Shown: positions 1 through 10,945 of the stretch, piece by piece
Layout of the letters: each line of letters opens with the position of its first letter
Position numbering within the stretch: the stretch's first letter is position 1
Assembly (NCBI GenBank): GCA_033002965.1
Contig: JAURVB010006532.1
Coordinates: 36,680-100,679 of the forward strand
Origin: Piper betle
Lineage: Eukaryota > Streptophyta > Magnoliopsida > Piperales > Piperaceae
DNA: 64,000 nt
Reading direction: 5' to 3'
Position numbers and translations under genes: made by a program
Notes under the pieces: model-generated
Told to the model about the DNA's origin: nothing
Databases searched by the model: none
Seen by the model: only the letters and a program-made list of their open reading frames with translations

Positions 1-13
1 GGATTAGGCTTGT

Positions 14-16
<3 letters not shown>

Positions 17-49
<33 letters not shown>
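17..49. repeat. (AT)n microsatellite
   Basis: Uninterrupted AT dinucleotide tract of about 33 bases at the left edge of the window. Confidence 0.95.
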
Positions 50-57
<8 letters not shown>

Positions 58-1063
58 AGGAAGTAGAAGGGATGCCACCTTTGAAGGGAGTTTAAGATAG
101 GCTCATATAACAAGATAATAAAAATGACGAGAAATTTGACATGAGTATTACCTTATTTTTACTTTTCTTATTCGAATTACTGATTTCAACATTAATGTGA
201 CATTGTGTTCGCAGGTGGCTCTCTCTATTGATGGTTGAGAAGGGAATTCGAGTGCGTGTTGTGATTCTTCTGTCGAAAACCATTGTCATCTTAGATTTAT
301 GGACTTTCTTTATTTTAATTAAGTTAAGCATAAATAATTAAATAATTCTTAGGGAACTTGTATCATTTTTCTTTGTTTTGGTCCATTTTGTTTTTGGTTT
401 AGCTGCATGAATTAATTTTCATTTAATCCTATTGAATAAGTAGCACAACTTTGCATGCTTTACTTTAGATTTCCATGTTGCATTAATCTTTTTTAAATTG
501 CATTACTATTACATTTATCTCTTGTCGTTTATTTATCTCTTTTTAGTAGTGACCAACTAATGTTTTTGGGCGAACCCTTAGACGACTCACATATTGTAAA
601 TTTGGCACATGTCCTTAAATATTATTATAATTATTCCTTCTTATTATGAAATTATTAATTAAATATTTACTTTAAATTTTCCAGTTCTTATTAACAACTC
701 AATAATCTTACAATTTCACCCTTTCTTAATAAAAAAATATTAATTAAATATTATAAAATTCTTGGCCATTCTTATTACGAATATATTAATTAATTAGTAG
801 GCTTGGTAAATTATATTTTTATCATGAGTATGTAAAAAACAATTAAAATTTCAATTAATTTACTATGTGTTTTACAAATAGTTTGAAATAAGGATCTTAA
901 ACTAGAATATCTTATTCAAGTCAAATTATATTTAATCCTCCTAAAAATGAGTAAAAATAAATAAAAATTACAAATTAAAGCTAAAATGTATAACTTTAAT
1001 AAAAATTATCCATATAAATTGCAATATATACCAAAAATATAAAAATATTTTAAATGCCTAGTA
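50..1063. other. AT-rich intergenic DNA, no gene seen
   Basis: Strongly AT-rich, with several direct copies of AATTAATTAAATA-like strings. Open frames are short, have no recognisable motif and are not bounded by splice signals. I see no gene or clear element here. Confidence 0.6.
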
Positions 1064-1556
1064 AAATATGCAAAGCCCCAATTTTAATTTAGGGTTTTAC
1101 CCAATTTTAGTTGTACTCAGTTCAGATTAGTTTAACTCTGTTCGAATGAGCTTGGGCAAGAACAATTTTAAGAATATGATTATGAGGCCCATATAGCTAT
1201 ATATAAGCATATTATGTATGTATGATACATACGATTTATCAATGTATTGAAGAGGTACACATGATTTTTTTATGAGTTAACCAGGATTTTTGGCCTAGAT
1301 CTGTGTCTTTACAACATTTATCATCCGTTTGGGATTTCTACGTATTTTATTTGTATTCAGCATAGGAATTTTAAAATCATCGAATTGTGCCCCTGTGGGC
1401 CCAGTTTGATTGAACCATAGATTTTCACTTGATTGAGTTCAGAGTTCAAGGTTCAATTAGCCTACTGGCCTCGATTTTCACCTATAAAGTTACTTTTAGG
1501 GCTCGAGTCAGTTTTGACTTTAGGCGGCCTCAATTCGAACTTTCTGTCTATATTAT

Positions 1557-1560
<4 letters not shown>

Positions 1561-1596
<36 letters not shown>
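1561..1596. repeat. (TA)n microsatellite within LTR B
   Basis: AT/TA dinucleotide tract of about 36 bases following a short ATT run. The same position in the other family B copies also carries a (TA)n tract (about 29165-29185 and 42098-42144). Confidence 0.9.
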
Positions 1597-1598
<2 letters not shown>

Positions 1599-2569
1599 CA
1601 CATACTATAGGTAGGCCCCACTAGGCCACTAAGTTGTTGAACACTCTGATCGTGCCATGTGGCGAAATCTAAGCCGCCACTCAAACATATGATTCTCTAT
1701 TTGATTTCCCGAGATTTCCCACATTTTCATAGCTTTACACCCATAGCGCCGCCGCCACTTTGGCTCACCGCCAGCAAGTCTCCACCTTGCCCCGGCCCCC
1801 GAATTGGCACCCCCCTGACCACCTCGTGGCCAGATTTCCATTAGTTCCACTCACGACCACTGACGCTGCCATAGTCGCCGCCGGCAAGAGAGTGTTTGGA
1901 AGCCTGTTTCCATTGTCGCTGCCTCCCTTTCAAGTTGGTTTCTGATGCCGGCGAGCCACCTCCGACTGATCCAACCAACCATGTAGCTTCATATTGCCGA
2001 GATATCCATTTTGAGGCAGACCATGAGAACCACCACGGCCGTGATTGCCACTGGCAACATCTCTACACCTGGCAGCGATATCGCTCTCTTTCTGGTTGTT
2101 TTCTGGCCAGCCAACAGCCAAACTCCTTTGACCGCCACCACCATCATGATCCTTGTCGCATGGGCGTCGATCCTGATTGGCAGTGACCCCAACTGTTCTG
2201 CCGTCTTGTATTTTTTGGCGACGAGCGGCGCCGCCCCCGTTTGGCCTGTTTACCCACATAGCATTTGCTTGCCCGCATTTGCGTAATATCTGTCTTCTTG
2301 TTCTTGTTCACCAGCCTGCCAGACATGTCAGAGTCTGCCTATCCAGTCAAGTCCGCCTAGCCAACCTAGCCTATTTTCTAGTTAACTCAGACCGGGTTGC
2401 TTTAGCCTATTCAGTTCGGTCTAGTTCAGTTTGGTTCACTCTAATTCAACTCATATTCAAACCATTTTCGTCCATTCTTGCACTGTTTTCTGTAATTTAG
2501 GAACCTCTATGTTAGTTGTGTTGCATATTTACATGTTTTAGCATGATTGGATGTTATGATTATTTTTGT

Positions 2570-3070
2570 TTATTTATTTATTATTATTATTATTTATTTT
2601 TTATTATTTATATGTTTATCATATATGATGAATGTTTACATAATTATTTATTATTATTAATATTATATTTACTTATGAATATTAGTCTTATTTTGTTTAC
2701 TAAATTGTATATATTTATTAATTAATGTATTTGTTTAATATGTGTATGTTATTATTTGTTTGTATTTAATTATGTATTCATGTATTGTATGACTATGATA
2801 TTATTTATATTCATGATTAATGAGTATTACCTATTTGTTTGTTTGTTTATTTATTTATTAAATTATTATATATTTATTTATTTATTTATATGTTTACTAA
2901 CATGAGTATATATTGATATTTACTTATGTTTACCCATATATTTATATAGTATAATTATATTATTATTTTATGATTAGAGTATTGTTCATGTTTATGTATT
3001 TATTATTTATCTAATTATATATGAGTGCATTCTTTTGTTTATTTATTTATTTATTATTTATTATTATTAT
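2570..3070. repeat. TTTA/TTAT low-complexity tract in LTR B
   Basis: Long run of TTTA, TTAT and TTATTA permutations. The equivalent block is present at 38440-38930 in the other plus-strand B copy and, reverse complemented, at about 40350-41000. It is therefore an ancestral part of the LTR rather than a local expansion. Confidence 0.8.
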
Positions 3071-3777
3071 GACTATATTTTTGTGCCACATATTTAGTTA
3101 TAGGTTTGTTAGCACTGTTTTCTTTATTAGGATGTGTTGATAATATGAGCACATACCACGAGCATACATCATCATATAGAGATATTAGTATTTTACTAAA
3201 TAGTGGGTTCCGATGTAGGTTTCAGAATATGTTGCAATAACTTAACTGTTCCTTTTTCCCACTCGAGTACCATGACGAGTGAAATATGGAAGATGTGAGG
3301 GCGTAAGCGTTATCTGTATGAATATGAATATTAACCGTGCATGCGAGCAGGCAATTGCTTAAGTATGTTTGCTTACCGCCCAATATAAGGTAATCTTGAA
3401 GTTTCATAAGTTTTCGTGGGTAATAGAATAATCATTTGCCAAATTGTATTAGTTATTTTTCGGACCAATAACATTCGTTACTGACATTTTTTATGTAATA
3501 TATGTAGGTCTTGCAAATCCCAAGTCGACTTTGGTGGTAGGATAGATAAACGCTACACAATTCAACGCATTTATTTCTTTTCTTATTTTTACTTATATTT
3601 GATCTGTTTTGACGTGTATTTAACATTGTCTTTCATTCTCATTACATCAAAGAGGTTATTTCAATCTATTTTTTCACTCAAGTTCTGCTGACTAACAATT
3701 TTAAACATGGTTCTACTCGATCGTAACATTTCTGATTCGGTTCTTAGGTAAACCAAAATCGGTGGTATTACAAAATA

Positions 3778-4509
3778 TTTTATTTATAATTTTAAATCTG
3801 GTTGAATCTAATTTGATCTAGTTGAACCAAATATATCGATCACCGACTATAATTTAATATAATAATGGTATATGGTATTTAAAACTTTAATAAGGGGTGA
3901 GTGTGTGTAAGAGGGGGTTAAGGCATTTGGTTGGGTTGTTTTAACCCCATTTGTTGCTAAAATATAAAGTAGTAACAAAAATGGATAAAAAAGATATTTG
4001 GCAAAACACTAGTAAAATATAAGTAATAAAGGTTACTTATGGAAAAGAAGGTTCAATCTTATTTATTTTTTTATAATGCCAATCATTTTCGTCCTCCCCT
4101 GCTAAGCATAATTCTATCAGCTCTACAACTTTTTTATAATCATAAGAAACAAAAATTATAAAAAAATTATCTAGAAATTGTATAATAAATTTTCGATTGG
4201 AGCCAAATGTTGTATATCATTGTGAAATATATTTCAATGTCTCAACTCTATATCAAATATGAAAGGAAGGGAACTTAGATACCTTCTATCAAGGTCTAAA
4301 CTCGAAATGAACTAAACTTTGTTTCTTTTACTAAAAATGATCATACTCAAAATAAAGCATGAAAATAGTCCGTTGCGACTTCCTATCATCATTTTAATGG
4401 CCCAAATGAGTGACCAAGAGGAGAGGGCCAAAATCTTAATCTGAGTATGGTTTGCGGATAAGTCTAGAAAACGAACCCATGCCACCCTCTCGGGCAGGCC
4501 GAGAGAATA
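3778..4509. other. Upstream region of the FAD oxidoreductase gene
   Basis: AT-rich spacer between the solo LTR and the FAD oxidoreductase start. No element ends or clear TATA/CAAT arrangement could be fixed by eye. Presumed promoter and 5' UTR by position only. Confidence 0.4.
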
Positions 4510-5909
4510 ATGAATCTCATCCTCTCCCCACCATTTTGTTCCCCTCAACTTCTTCACCACCGCCATGCCTTCTCTCCCACCAACCGACTCCCACTCCCAC
4601 TAGCAGCTGCCACCCTCTCCACGCCCGACCCGACCAACACCGGCGTCGTCGTCGTTGGCGCCGGACTGGCCGGCCTGGCCGCTGCCACCCGCCTACACGC
4701 CGCCCAAGTTCCCTTCGTCCTCCTCGAGGCCTCAGACGGCGTGGGCGGCCGCGTCCGCACCGACAAGGTCGACGGCTTCCTCCTCGACCGCGGCTTCCAG
4801 ATCTTCATCACCGCCTACCCCGAGGCCCGCCGCCTCCTCGACTACCACGCCCTCGACCTCCGCAAGTTCTACTCCGGCGCCCTCGTCTACCACGACCGCT
4901 GCTTCCACCGGGTCGCCGACCCCTTCTCCCACTTCCTCGACGCCCTCGCAAGCCTCCCCAACCCCATTGGCACCGTGCTCGACAAGCTGCTCGTCGGCGC
5001 CGCCCGGCTCCCGGGCCGTCGCCCGCTCCGACGCCGACATCCTCTCCGCCGACGAGGTCCCCATCGCCGATCTCCTCAAGCACGCCGGGTTCTCCGAATC
5101 CATCGTCGACAGGTTCTTCCGGCCCTTCTTCGGCGGCATTTTCTTCGACCGGGAGCTCGAGACCACCTCCCGCCTCTTCGACTTCGTCTTCAAATGCCTC
5201 GCCCTCGGCGACAATACCCCTCCCCGCCGCCGGCATTGCCTCCGTGCCGGAGCAGTTGGCCGGAAAACTGCCGCCGGGATCGGTGAGACTCAATTCCAAA
5301 GCGGCAGCAATCCAGGGACCGAGTTCGGAGGTGAGGACGGAATCGGGGGAAGTGTTCAGAGGGGAGATGGGAGTGGTGGTGGCGGTGGAGGAACCGGAGG
5401 CGGTCAAGCTCTTGTACGGACAGCTCACCCGTAGACCTTCGGACAAACCGGACAGGAGCACGGCCTGCATTTACTTCGTTTCGGACAGGTCCCCGGTGAA
5501 GGAGCCGGTTTTGATATTAAACGGATCGGGTGTGGGGATCGTGAACAACATGTTTTTTGCAACAGAAGTTGCCCCGTCCCTATGGTCCGCCGGGAAGACA
5601 TTGGTGTCGGTCTCGGTGATCGGCACGCATGAGAGGTTGTCCGAGGAGGAGCTGGCGGAGACGGTGGTGGAGGAGCTGGCGGGGTGGTTTGGTCCGGACG
5701 GTTGTGGAGGATGGAAGCATTTGAGGACGTATCGTGTCCGTTTTGCACAGCCGAATCAAAGTCCTCCGACGGACCTGGCCAAGGATCCGAGATTGGGTCC
5801 GAGATTGTATTTGTGCGGGGATCATAGGGACTCGGCCACCTTCGATGGCGCTCTTGTATCGGGTCGGAGAGCTGCTGAAGCTCTGCTCAAAGATTCTGGA
5901 CTTCTTTGA
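4510..5909 (+). pseudogene. FAD-dependent amine-oxidase/phytoene-desaturase-like oxidoreductase, two +1 frameshifts
   Basis: Single-exon gene of about 465 residues once two frame breaks are allowed for. Residues 1-40 are rich in Ser, Pro, Thr and Leu, like a plastid transit peptide. The dinucleotide-binding motif GAGLAG is at 50-55, followed by the ribose-binding Glu at 73 and GGRVRT at 79-84. DRGFQIF is at 93-99, and the C-terminal FAD motif (LYLCGD ... ATFDGALVSG) ends the protein. This order is typical of the flavin amine oxidase / phytoene desaturase-like superfamily; the substrate cannot be told from sequence. The frame moves from 1 to 2 at an extra C in 5010-5012, and from 2 to 3 at an extra C in the C4 run 5217-5220. 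Conserved sequence (DRFFRPFFGGIFFDREL) continues between them. Everything else, including the TGA stop, is intact. I cannot decide between a recent pseudogene and consensus errors in GC-rich homopolymers; the latter is favoured because no other damage is visible. The start is the ATG at 4510, the only one that gives a transit-like leader in frame. Confidence 0.8.
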
Positions 5910-6068
5910 TCCCTTGTTTATAGACAATGGTTATTATAATTGTGTTTTCTTCTCTATTTCATGTTTTATTTTCGTTCAAATTTTATTTTTAAATGAGGTT
6001 CTCGTACGTTGTAAATTGGGATTGGTCATTGTTATTATAAACATAAATAAATGCCTGCCAAGCTATGC

Positions 6069-6076
6069 ATGTAAAC
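6069..6076. repeat. 8-bp target site duplication, left (hAT-like copy 1)
   Basis: ATGTAAAC, repeated exactly at 7262-7269. Confidence 0.8.
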
Positions 6077-7261
6077 CATGGTTGCATGAATTGGAATTGG
6101 AATCGAAATTTGTTTTTGAGAGAGTCAGAATCGGAATCGGAATCGGAATCGGTCTAAATCGGTCAAAAATCGGTTCAGTTGAATCCGTCTAAATTAGTCA
6201 TATACAAAAATTTAACATACGAATTTGCACAAAAAAATTTGACATACGAATTTGCACATCACATAGCAATTTGTAAAAAGTTTGACTTATGATTTTGCAC
6301 AGCACCTACACAATTTTGCACAAAAAAATTTGACATACGAATTTGCACATCACATAATAATTTGTAAAAAATTTGACCTGCGATTTTGTAGAGCACATAC
6401 ACAATTTTGACGTATAAAGTTGATCATGAATCTCGCACATACACAATTTTGACGTATAAAGTTGATCATGAATCACAAATCAGTAATGAAAAAAATTTGT
6501 GAAGCATAGCCAATAATTTACAGATTTAATTTTAAAAATCCAACTTTACACGAATCGGTCGGCGGTCCGATCGGCGGCGAGTCTCGCAGCTACTGCGCTA
6601 TCGGCCGGCCATACGTTAGAGGCAAGGTTGCGAGGGCGGAGGCGACGTCGGCAGCCCGGTCGGAGGCCCAGTCAAAGGAACGGACGACGGTGCTCTCGCG
6701 TTCGGTCCGGCCACACGTCGGTGGCGACGTTGCGAGGGCAGAGACGAGGTTGCGAGGGCGGAGGTGACGTCGGCAGCCCGGTTGGAGGAACGGACGGCGG
6801 CGCTCTCGCGTTCACAGGACTGATTCGGTTCGGCCACACGTCGGCAGCGACGTTGCGAGGGCGGAGGTAAGGTCGGCAGCCTGGTCGGAGGCGAGGCCGG
6901 AGTAGGGGACACATGGCGGAGGGCAGAAATGCGGCGGCGGAGGGTGGATGCGTGTCGGCGAAAAATCAGAGCGGGTTAACATTAGGTTTTTAAAATCACA
7001 ATTTCAATTTTACCCATGCTTAAATAATTTAATAAAAATCATCCCAAAGGTATTTTAGTAATTTACCGAAAAAAATCCGATTCCTCTCGATTTACCCCGA
7101 TTCTGAATCGGAATTAACTCGGCCGGAATCGGGGTAGATCGGCCGGGTTGGGCGCCAATTTGGGACTTTGGGGCTGACCAATTCGGCCCCGAAATCGGAT
7201 CGACACACTACCGATCCGATTCAAATTGGCCTATTCCACTCGGAATCGGCTTACAAGAGTG
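6077..7261 (+). mobile_element. Non-autonomous hAT-like element, copy 1
   Basis: The 1185-bp element starts CATGGTTGCATGAATTGG and is flanked by perfect 8-bp duplications ATGTAAAC (6069-6076, 7262-7269). The right end is degenerate (TTACAAGAGTG against an expected TGCAACCATG). Subterminal regions are packed with AATCGG and its complement (for example 6125-6180 and 7075-7260). The centre (about 6545-6960) is GC-rich. A short tandem block of ATTTGCACA-type motifs lies at 6210-6380. No transposase is encoded. The 8-bp duplication and short terminal repeat point to the hAT superfamily, by inference. Confidence 0.75.
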
Positions 7262-7269
7262 ATGTAAAC

Positions 7270-8333
7270 ATATAATATGACTTTGAATAAAAAAACTACT
7301 ACAACACGAACGATGCATGCTGGCCGCTAGGTTGGGGTGCATCAGAGAAATGAACCACGATAATGGCCTAAGTTATGAGCGAGAAGTGGGCGAGACGCAG
7401 CTAGCGAAACTTGTTTCACGACAATAGTAGCAGGGGAGCGGTACGGTTATACAAGCATTTATTGTTACCGTTACAAATTTCTCGATAATTTACTGACTAT
7501 TCATTTTTATGATCATTTATGGTTATTAAGTTTCAACCGTTTTGACTGTAGTAAATAATTAACATTTGTTAAATTTCAATTTTAACTTACAGATCTTTGA
7601 TAATATAAAATTCTTATCAAAATTATAAATTTGGCATTATTTAGATAATATATTTATGTTAAATTAACTTTTAAAGTGATACAACAATATAAAATTTTAA
7701 TTAAATATAATAATAATACTATTTTTATTTATATTAATCAACAAAATTATATTTTTTATATTATGAATAAATAAAATAGTAATGACAGCGGCTTCTATTA
7801 TTACCACTGTTTCAAAATAAAAATAGTACCCTTAAATTTACCTCCTTTTTAACTATTTTTTAAAATAATTGAAAAAATACTTAGTCATTGTATTTAAATT
7901 TAATTCTAAACGATGGACAAAATGGTAAACCGGTTGACCATCTGCAGCCCTTAGATGGTGCAGGCTCACCTTAATTTCTTAGTGTTGGAAGGCTGGCAAT
8001 ATATAGTTTGAACTTTGAACTATGAAAATTAGAAAATGGGTATCATAGTATTGAATTTAGAAAAGTGGGGTTTATAATCTATATTTGCACTTTGAGGGTA
8101 AAAAGGCTCTGTCCAATGGCTCAAGCCCATAGACCACAGTGGCTGGCAGACCAGGCCGCAGGTGACCACGTTGGTCGCCCACGGAGGCCCCGTGAGGAAG
8201 GAGGCAAACGGAAGGGCATCTTTGGGCTTAGTCAAAATACATTCTTCAAATCGTAAATGTGCACCTTCTGTCATAAATTTAACACCATAACGCCCTTTTT
8301 TTGTAAATTTCTCTTGATCTAATATTGCTGTAA
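7270..8333. other. Intergenic DNA, no gene recognised
   Basis: AT-rich, with a moderately GC-rich stretch at 8100-8260. A minus-strand open frame at 8029-8352 has no recognisable domain and runs into the hAT copy 2 boundary, so I do not call it. Confidence 0.5.
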
Positions 8334-8341
8334 GATAAGAC

Positions 8342-9715
8342 CATGGTTGCATGAATCGGAATAAGAATCGGAATCGGTTTTCTAAGGAATCAGAATTGGA
8401 ATCAGAATCGATCTGAATTGGCCAAGAATCGGTTCAGTTGAATCGGTCCAAATCTTGCCAACTCATAATAGAAATACCTGAAATACATAATTATATAATT
8501 TCTCAACATAAATACACAAATTCAAGTATTTATACAACAATAATTTGCACATTACAATTTGCACATAGCACGTACTCGCACATCATAATTTACCGCACGT
8601 ACAAAATTTTAATTTGGACATCACAATTCGCACATCATATTAATCAATTAGAACATCATAGATAACAATTTTTACATCACAATATTCAATTTCAATAAAA
8701 AAATCCAAATTTAGCCAAATTTTTGGTCCGAAGCGCGGTGGAGGGCGGAGCTGAGGTCGGAATCGGGCGGCGGTGGCCTGGTCAGATGGAGCTGAGGTCG
8801 GACGGCGGTGGCGTGGTCGGAAGGTCGGGCGGAGCGTTGGACGGCGGAATCACGGCGGAGGGCGGAACTGAGTTTGGAATCGGCGGAGCGTCGGACGGCG
8901 GTTGCGTGGTCGGAAGGTCAAGCAGAGCGTCAGACGGCGGAATCGCGGCAAAATCGGGCGGAATCGCGGCGGAGGGCGAAACTGAGTTCAGAATCGGTGG
9001 AGCGTCGGACGGCGGTTGCGTGGTCGGAAGGTCGGGCAGAGCGTCGGACGGCAGAATCGCGGCGGAATCGCGGCGGAGGGCCAAACTGAGTTCGGAATCG
9101 GCGGAGCGTCGGACCGCGGTTAGGTGGTCGGAAGGTCGGACAGAGCGTCGAACGGCGGAATCGGGCGGAATCGCGGTGGAGGGCGGAACTGAGTTCGGAA
9201 TCGGTGGAGCGTCGGACGGCGGTTGCATGGTCGGAAGGTCGGGCAGAGTGTCGGACTGCGGAATCCAGGCGGAATCGGGCGGAATTGCGGCAGAGGGCGG
9301 AACTCAGTTCCGAATTGGGCGGAGCGTCGGACGGCGAAAGCGCGGCGGAGGGCGGAGCTGAGGTCGGAATCGGGCGGGCGGTGGCGTGGTCGGACGGAGC
9401 TGAGGTCGGACGGCGGAAGCGCGGCGGAGGGCGGTGGAGCGAACGCGCTGGCGGAAGCGAGGGGGAGGGGGTTTGATTGTGGGTTTTTAAAATCCAAATT
9501 ACCATTTTACCCATGCTTAAATAATTTAATAAAAATCATGCCTAGGTATTTTGGTAATTTCCTAAAAAACGGATTCCGATTTAAATCGGCCGATTCCGAT
9601 TCCGAGTTAAATCGGTCAGAATCGGCTGAAATCGGATCGGTGCGATGCCGATCCGACTTAAATCGGCCGATTCCGCACGGAATCGGTGCGGAATCGGCTG
9701 ATTCGTGCAACCCGG
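8342..9715 (+). mobile_element. Non-autonomous hAT-like element, copy 2
   Basis: The 1374-bp element starts CATGGTTGCATGAATCGG and ends GATTCGTGCAACCCGG. It is flanked by perfect 8-bp duplications GATAAGAC (8334-8341 and 9716-9723). The right end is the inverted repeat of the left end apart from the last few bases. Both arms carry dense AATCGG / CCGATT motifs, and the core (8720-9470) is a GC-rich tandem repeat. Shared blocks with copies 1 and 3 include the right-arm segment around 9490-9560. Open frames in the core occur on both strands and follow from the lack of stop codons in GC-rich repeats. Confidence 0.8.
8720..9470. repeat. GC-rich minisatellite in hAT-like copy 2, unit about 100 bp
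   Basis: The motif GTGGTCGGAAGGTCG (or close variants) recurs at about 8813, 8906, 9020, 9124 and 9226, giving spacings of 93-114 bp. Each unit also contains GAGGGCGGAACTGAG, AATCGGCGG and GCGTCGGACGGCGG. Units are degenerate but clearly homologous. Confidence 0.8.
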
Positions 9716-9723
9716 GATAAGAC

Positions 9724-10531
9724 TATGGATCGTTTCTGATACTAGTACTTACTTCTAGATTTAGTTTGTAGATGAACCAATTACCTATATCACAGTTGTG
9801 TACAGGGATACTCCTTGTGAATTGATTGCATCTTTATCGTCATCTCTCTCATTCTATTTTGTGAATTTCTTAAACCACCATAGCATTGCTTTGTATTGAA
9901 TGTAAGATGTTGTCCAAGTGCTAATAACATTGTATTGGAGGCAGCCTTGGAGGAGTGGGGAGTTGCCTTATTAGCTTGGGACATAATTCAAGCGAGTTCG
10001 CAATTCTACTTTGGAGAGTACAAAAATTATTTATCCGGTGATTATATTTAATGTTGAAAATATTATATTGTAAGAAAATATGATGTGGCTTAAAATTTGT
10101 GTCCGCAGATCGACAAGTGGAAGCTAGCCTTCACAAACAACGGGTGAGGGCCTTCTTTTTTTAAAAAAAGGAACACAAATTTTATTCCACAAGTGAAAAA
10201 TACAGACGCACAAAAATATTAATGACGAATACAAAATGGTAAGAATTTAGGTAAAGAAAACTCAGAAGGGCATTCACTTATTTATATTTTTATAATATTT
10301 TATTTTAATTAATTTTAATTATTGAATAATTATTTAATTAAGAATAATAAATAAAATAGTTTTTACCTTGACAAATGATAATCAGAGAACAAAATCTAAA
10401 TAAATACCAATATCAATACCAAAATCTAGAAAAAATTATACTTTTGACAATTGAGTAACTTGTATATATAGAATATCTATCGTAACATAGATAAAGAATA
10501 ATAAATAAATAAGAGTTAATATTATTTCAAT
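9724..10531. other. Intergenic DNA, no gene recognised
   Basis: AT-rich spacer. A plus-strand stretch at about 9925-10050 reads open for about 40 codons and ends at a TAA, but matches no family I recognise and lacks a start codon. Confidence 0.4.
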
Positions 10532-10945
10532 CATAGTTATAAAAATCAGAATCAGAAATTAAATCGGATTAGAAGGGAGTCATTAAATTCATAAAAAAAT
10601 GGATAACAATTGGTTTAATTGAATATGTCAAAGTCTACAAGCTATTAGTTATAGAATATGTTATTTTAATAATATATTAAATATTAGATTTTATATTTTT
10701 TATTTTTTAAAATTATTTAAAGTTAGTTATTATTTTTTACTTATGTCAAATTCGAATTAACTTTTAATTATGAGAATGCCACCAACTATTTTTTTTATTT
10801 CCCCGTTACTCAGCGCCGTCACCCTGCTAAATCTGCCTCGCCACCCCACCGTTGCCCCCTTCCCCCAGTCACCTGCCCCACCCCCTACTGCCCCTCGTTG
10901 GCCCCCCTTGCCACCCACTGTCTTCGCCCACAATCGCCTCCTAGC
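10532..10945 (+). mobile_element. Decayed hAT-like copy 4, left part
   Basis: Begins CATAGTTATAAAAATCAGAA, a degenerate form of the family start. The stretch 10605-10790 aligns with the left arm of the family as seen in inverted copy 3 (50340-50580, reversed). The clearest shared block is ATTATTTTTTACTT followed by GTCA, TCGAAT, AACTTTTAATTA and GAATGCCACC. The C-rich core then starts at about 10795 and is interrupted at 10945 by the minus-strand LTR retrotransposon. Confidence 0.6.

Larger units (their letters stand above)
1069..3772 (+). mobile_element. Solo LTR, long-LTR Ty3/gypsy family B
   Basis: The 2704-bp sequence begins TGCAAAGCCCC and ends GGTGGTATTACA. It is flanked by identical 5-bp duplications AAATA (1064-1068 and 3773-3777), which fixes both ends and marks it as a solo LTR left by LTR-LTR recombination. 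It matches 36856-40060 in the same orientation: a (TA)n tract near 1561, a GC-richer central block, an ATTT-rich block, and a degenerate palindrome near 3464-3484 related to CAGTAAC-N4-GTTACTG. No internal domain is present. Assignment to Ty3/gypsy is inferred from its relationship to the family A LTR that is followed by an initiator-Met primer-binding site at 32944. Confidence 0.85.

Noticed and set aside
1429..1624. Frames with Ile-Tyr repeats across the (TA)n tract
   Set aside because: Translation of a microsatellite inside an LTR.
4452..5200. The long plus-strand frame starting at 4452 and the minus-strand frames across the FAD gene
   Set aside because: The upstream half of the 4452 frame is Arg/Pro-rich out-of-frame shadow; only its part after 5217 encodes conserved family sequence. 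Minus-strand frames are shadows.
8029..8352. 107-codon minus-strand frame
   Set aside because: No recognisable domain, overlaps the end of hAT-like copy 2, no splice or promoter support.
8723..9514. Long open frames on both strands (up to 212 codons) in the GC-rich core of hAT-like copy 2
   Set aside because: Several frames on both strands are open at once because the repeat lacks TA-containing codons. The peptides are simple repeats without domain features, and the units vary in length by amounts that do not keep frame.
9790..10050. Minus-strand 64-codon frame and a plus-strand stretch reading EAALEEWGVALLAWDIIQ
   Set aside because: Protein-like in places, but no start, no neighbouring exon with matching phase and no family I recognise.
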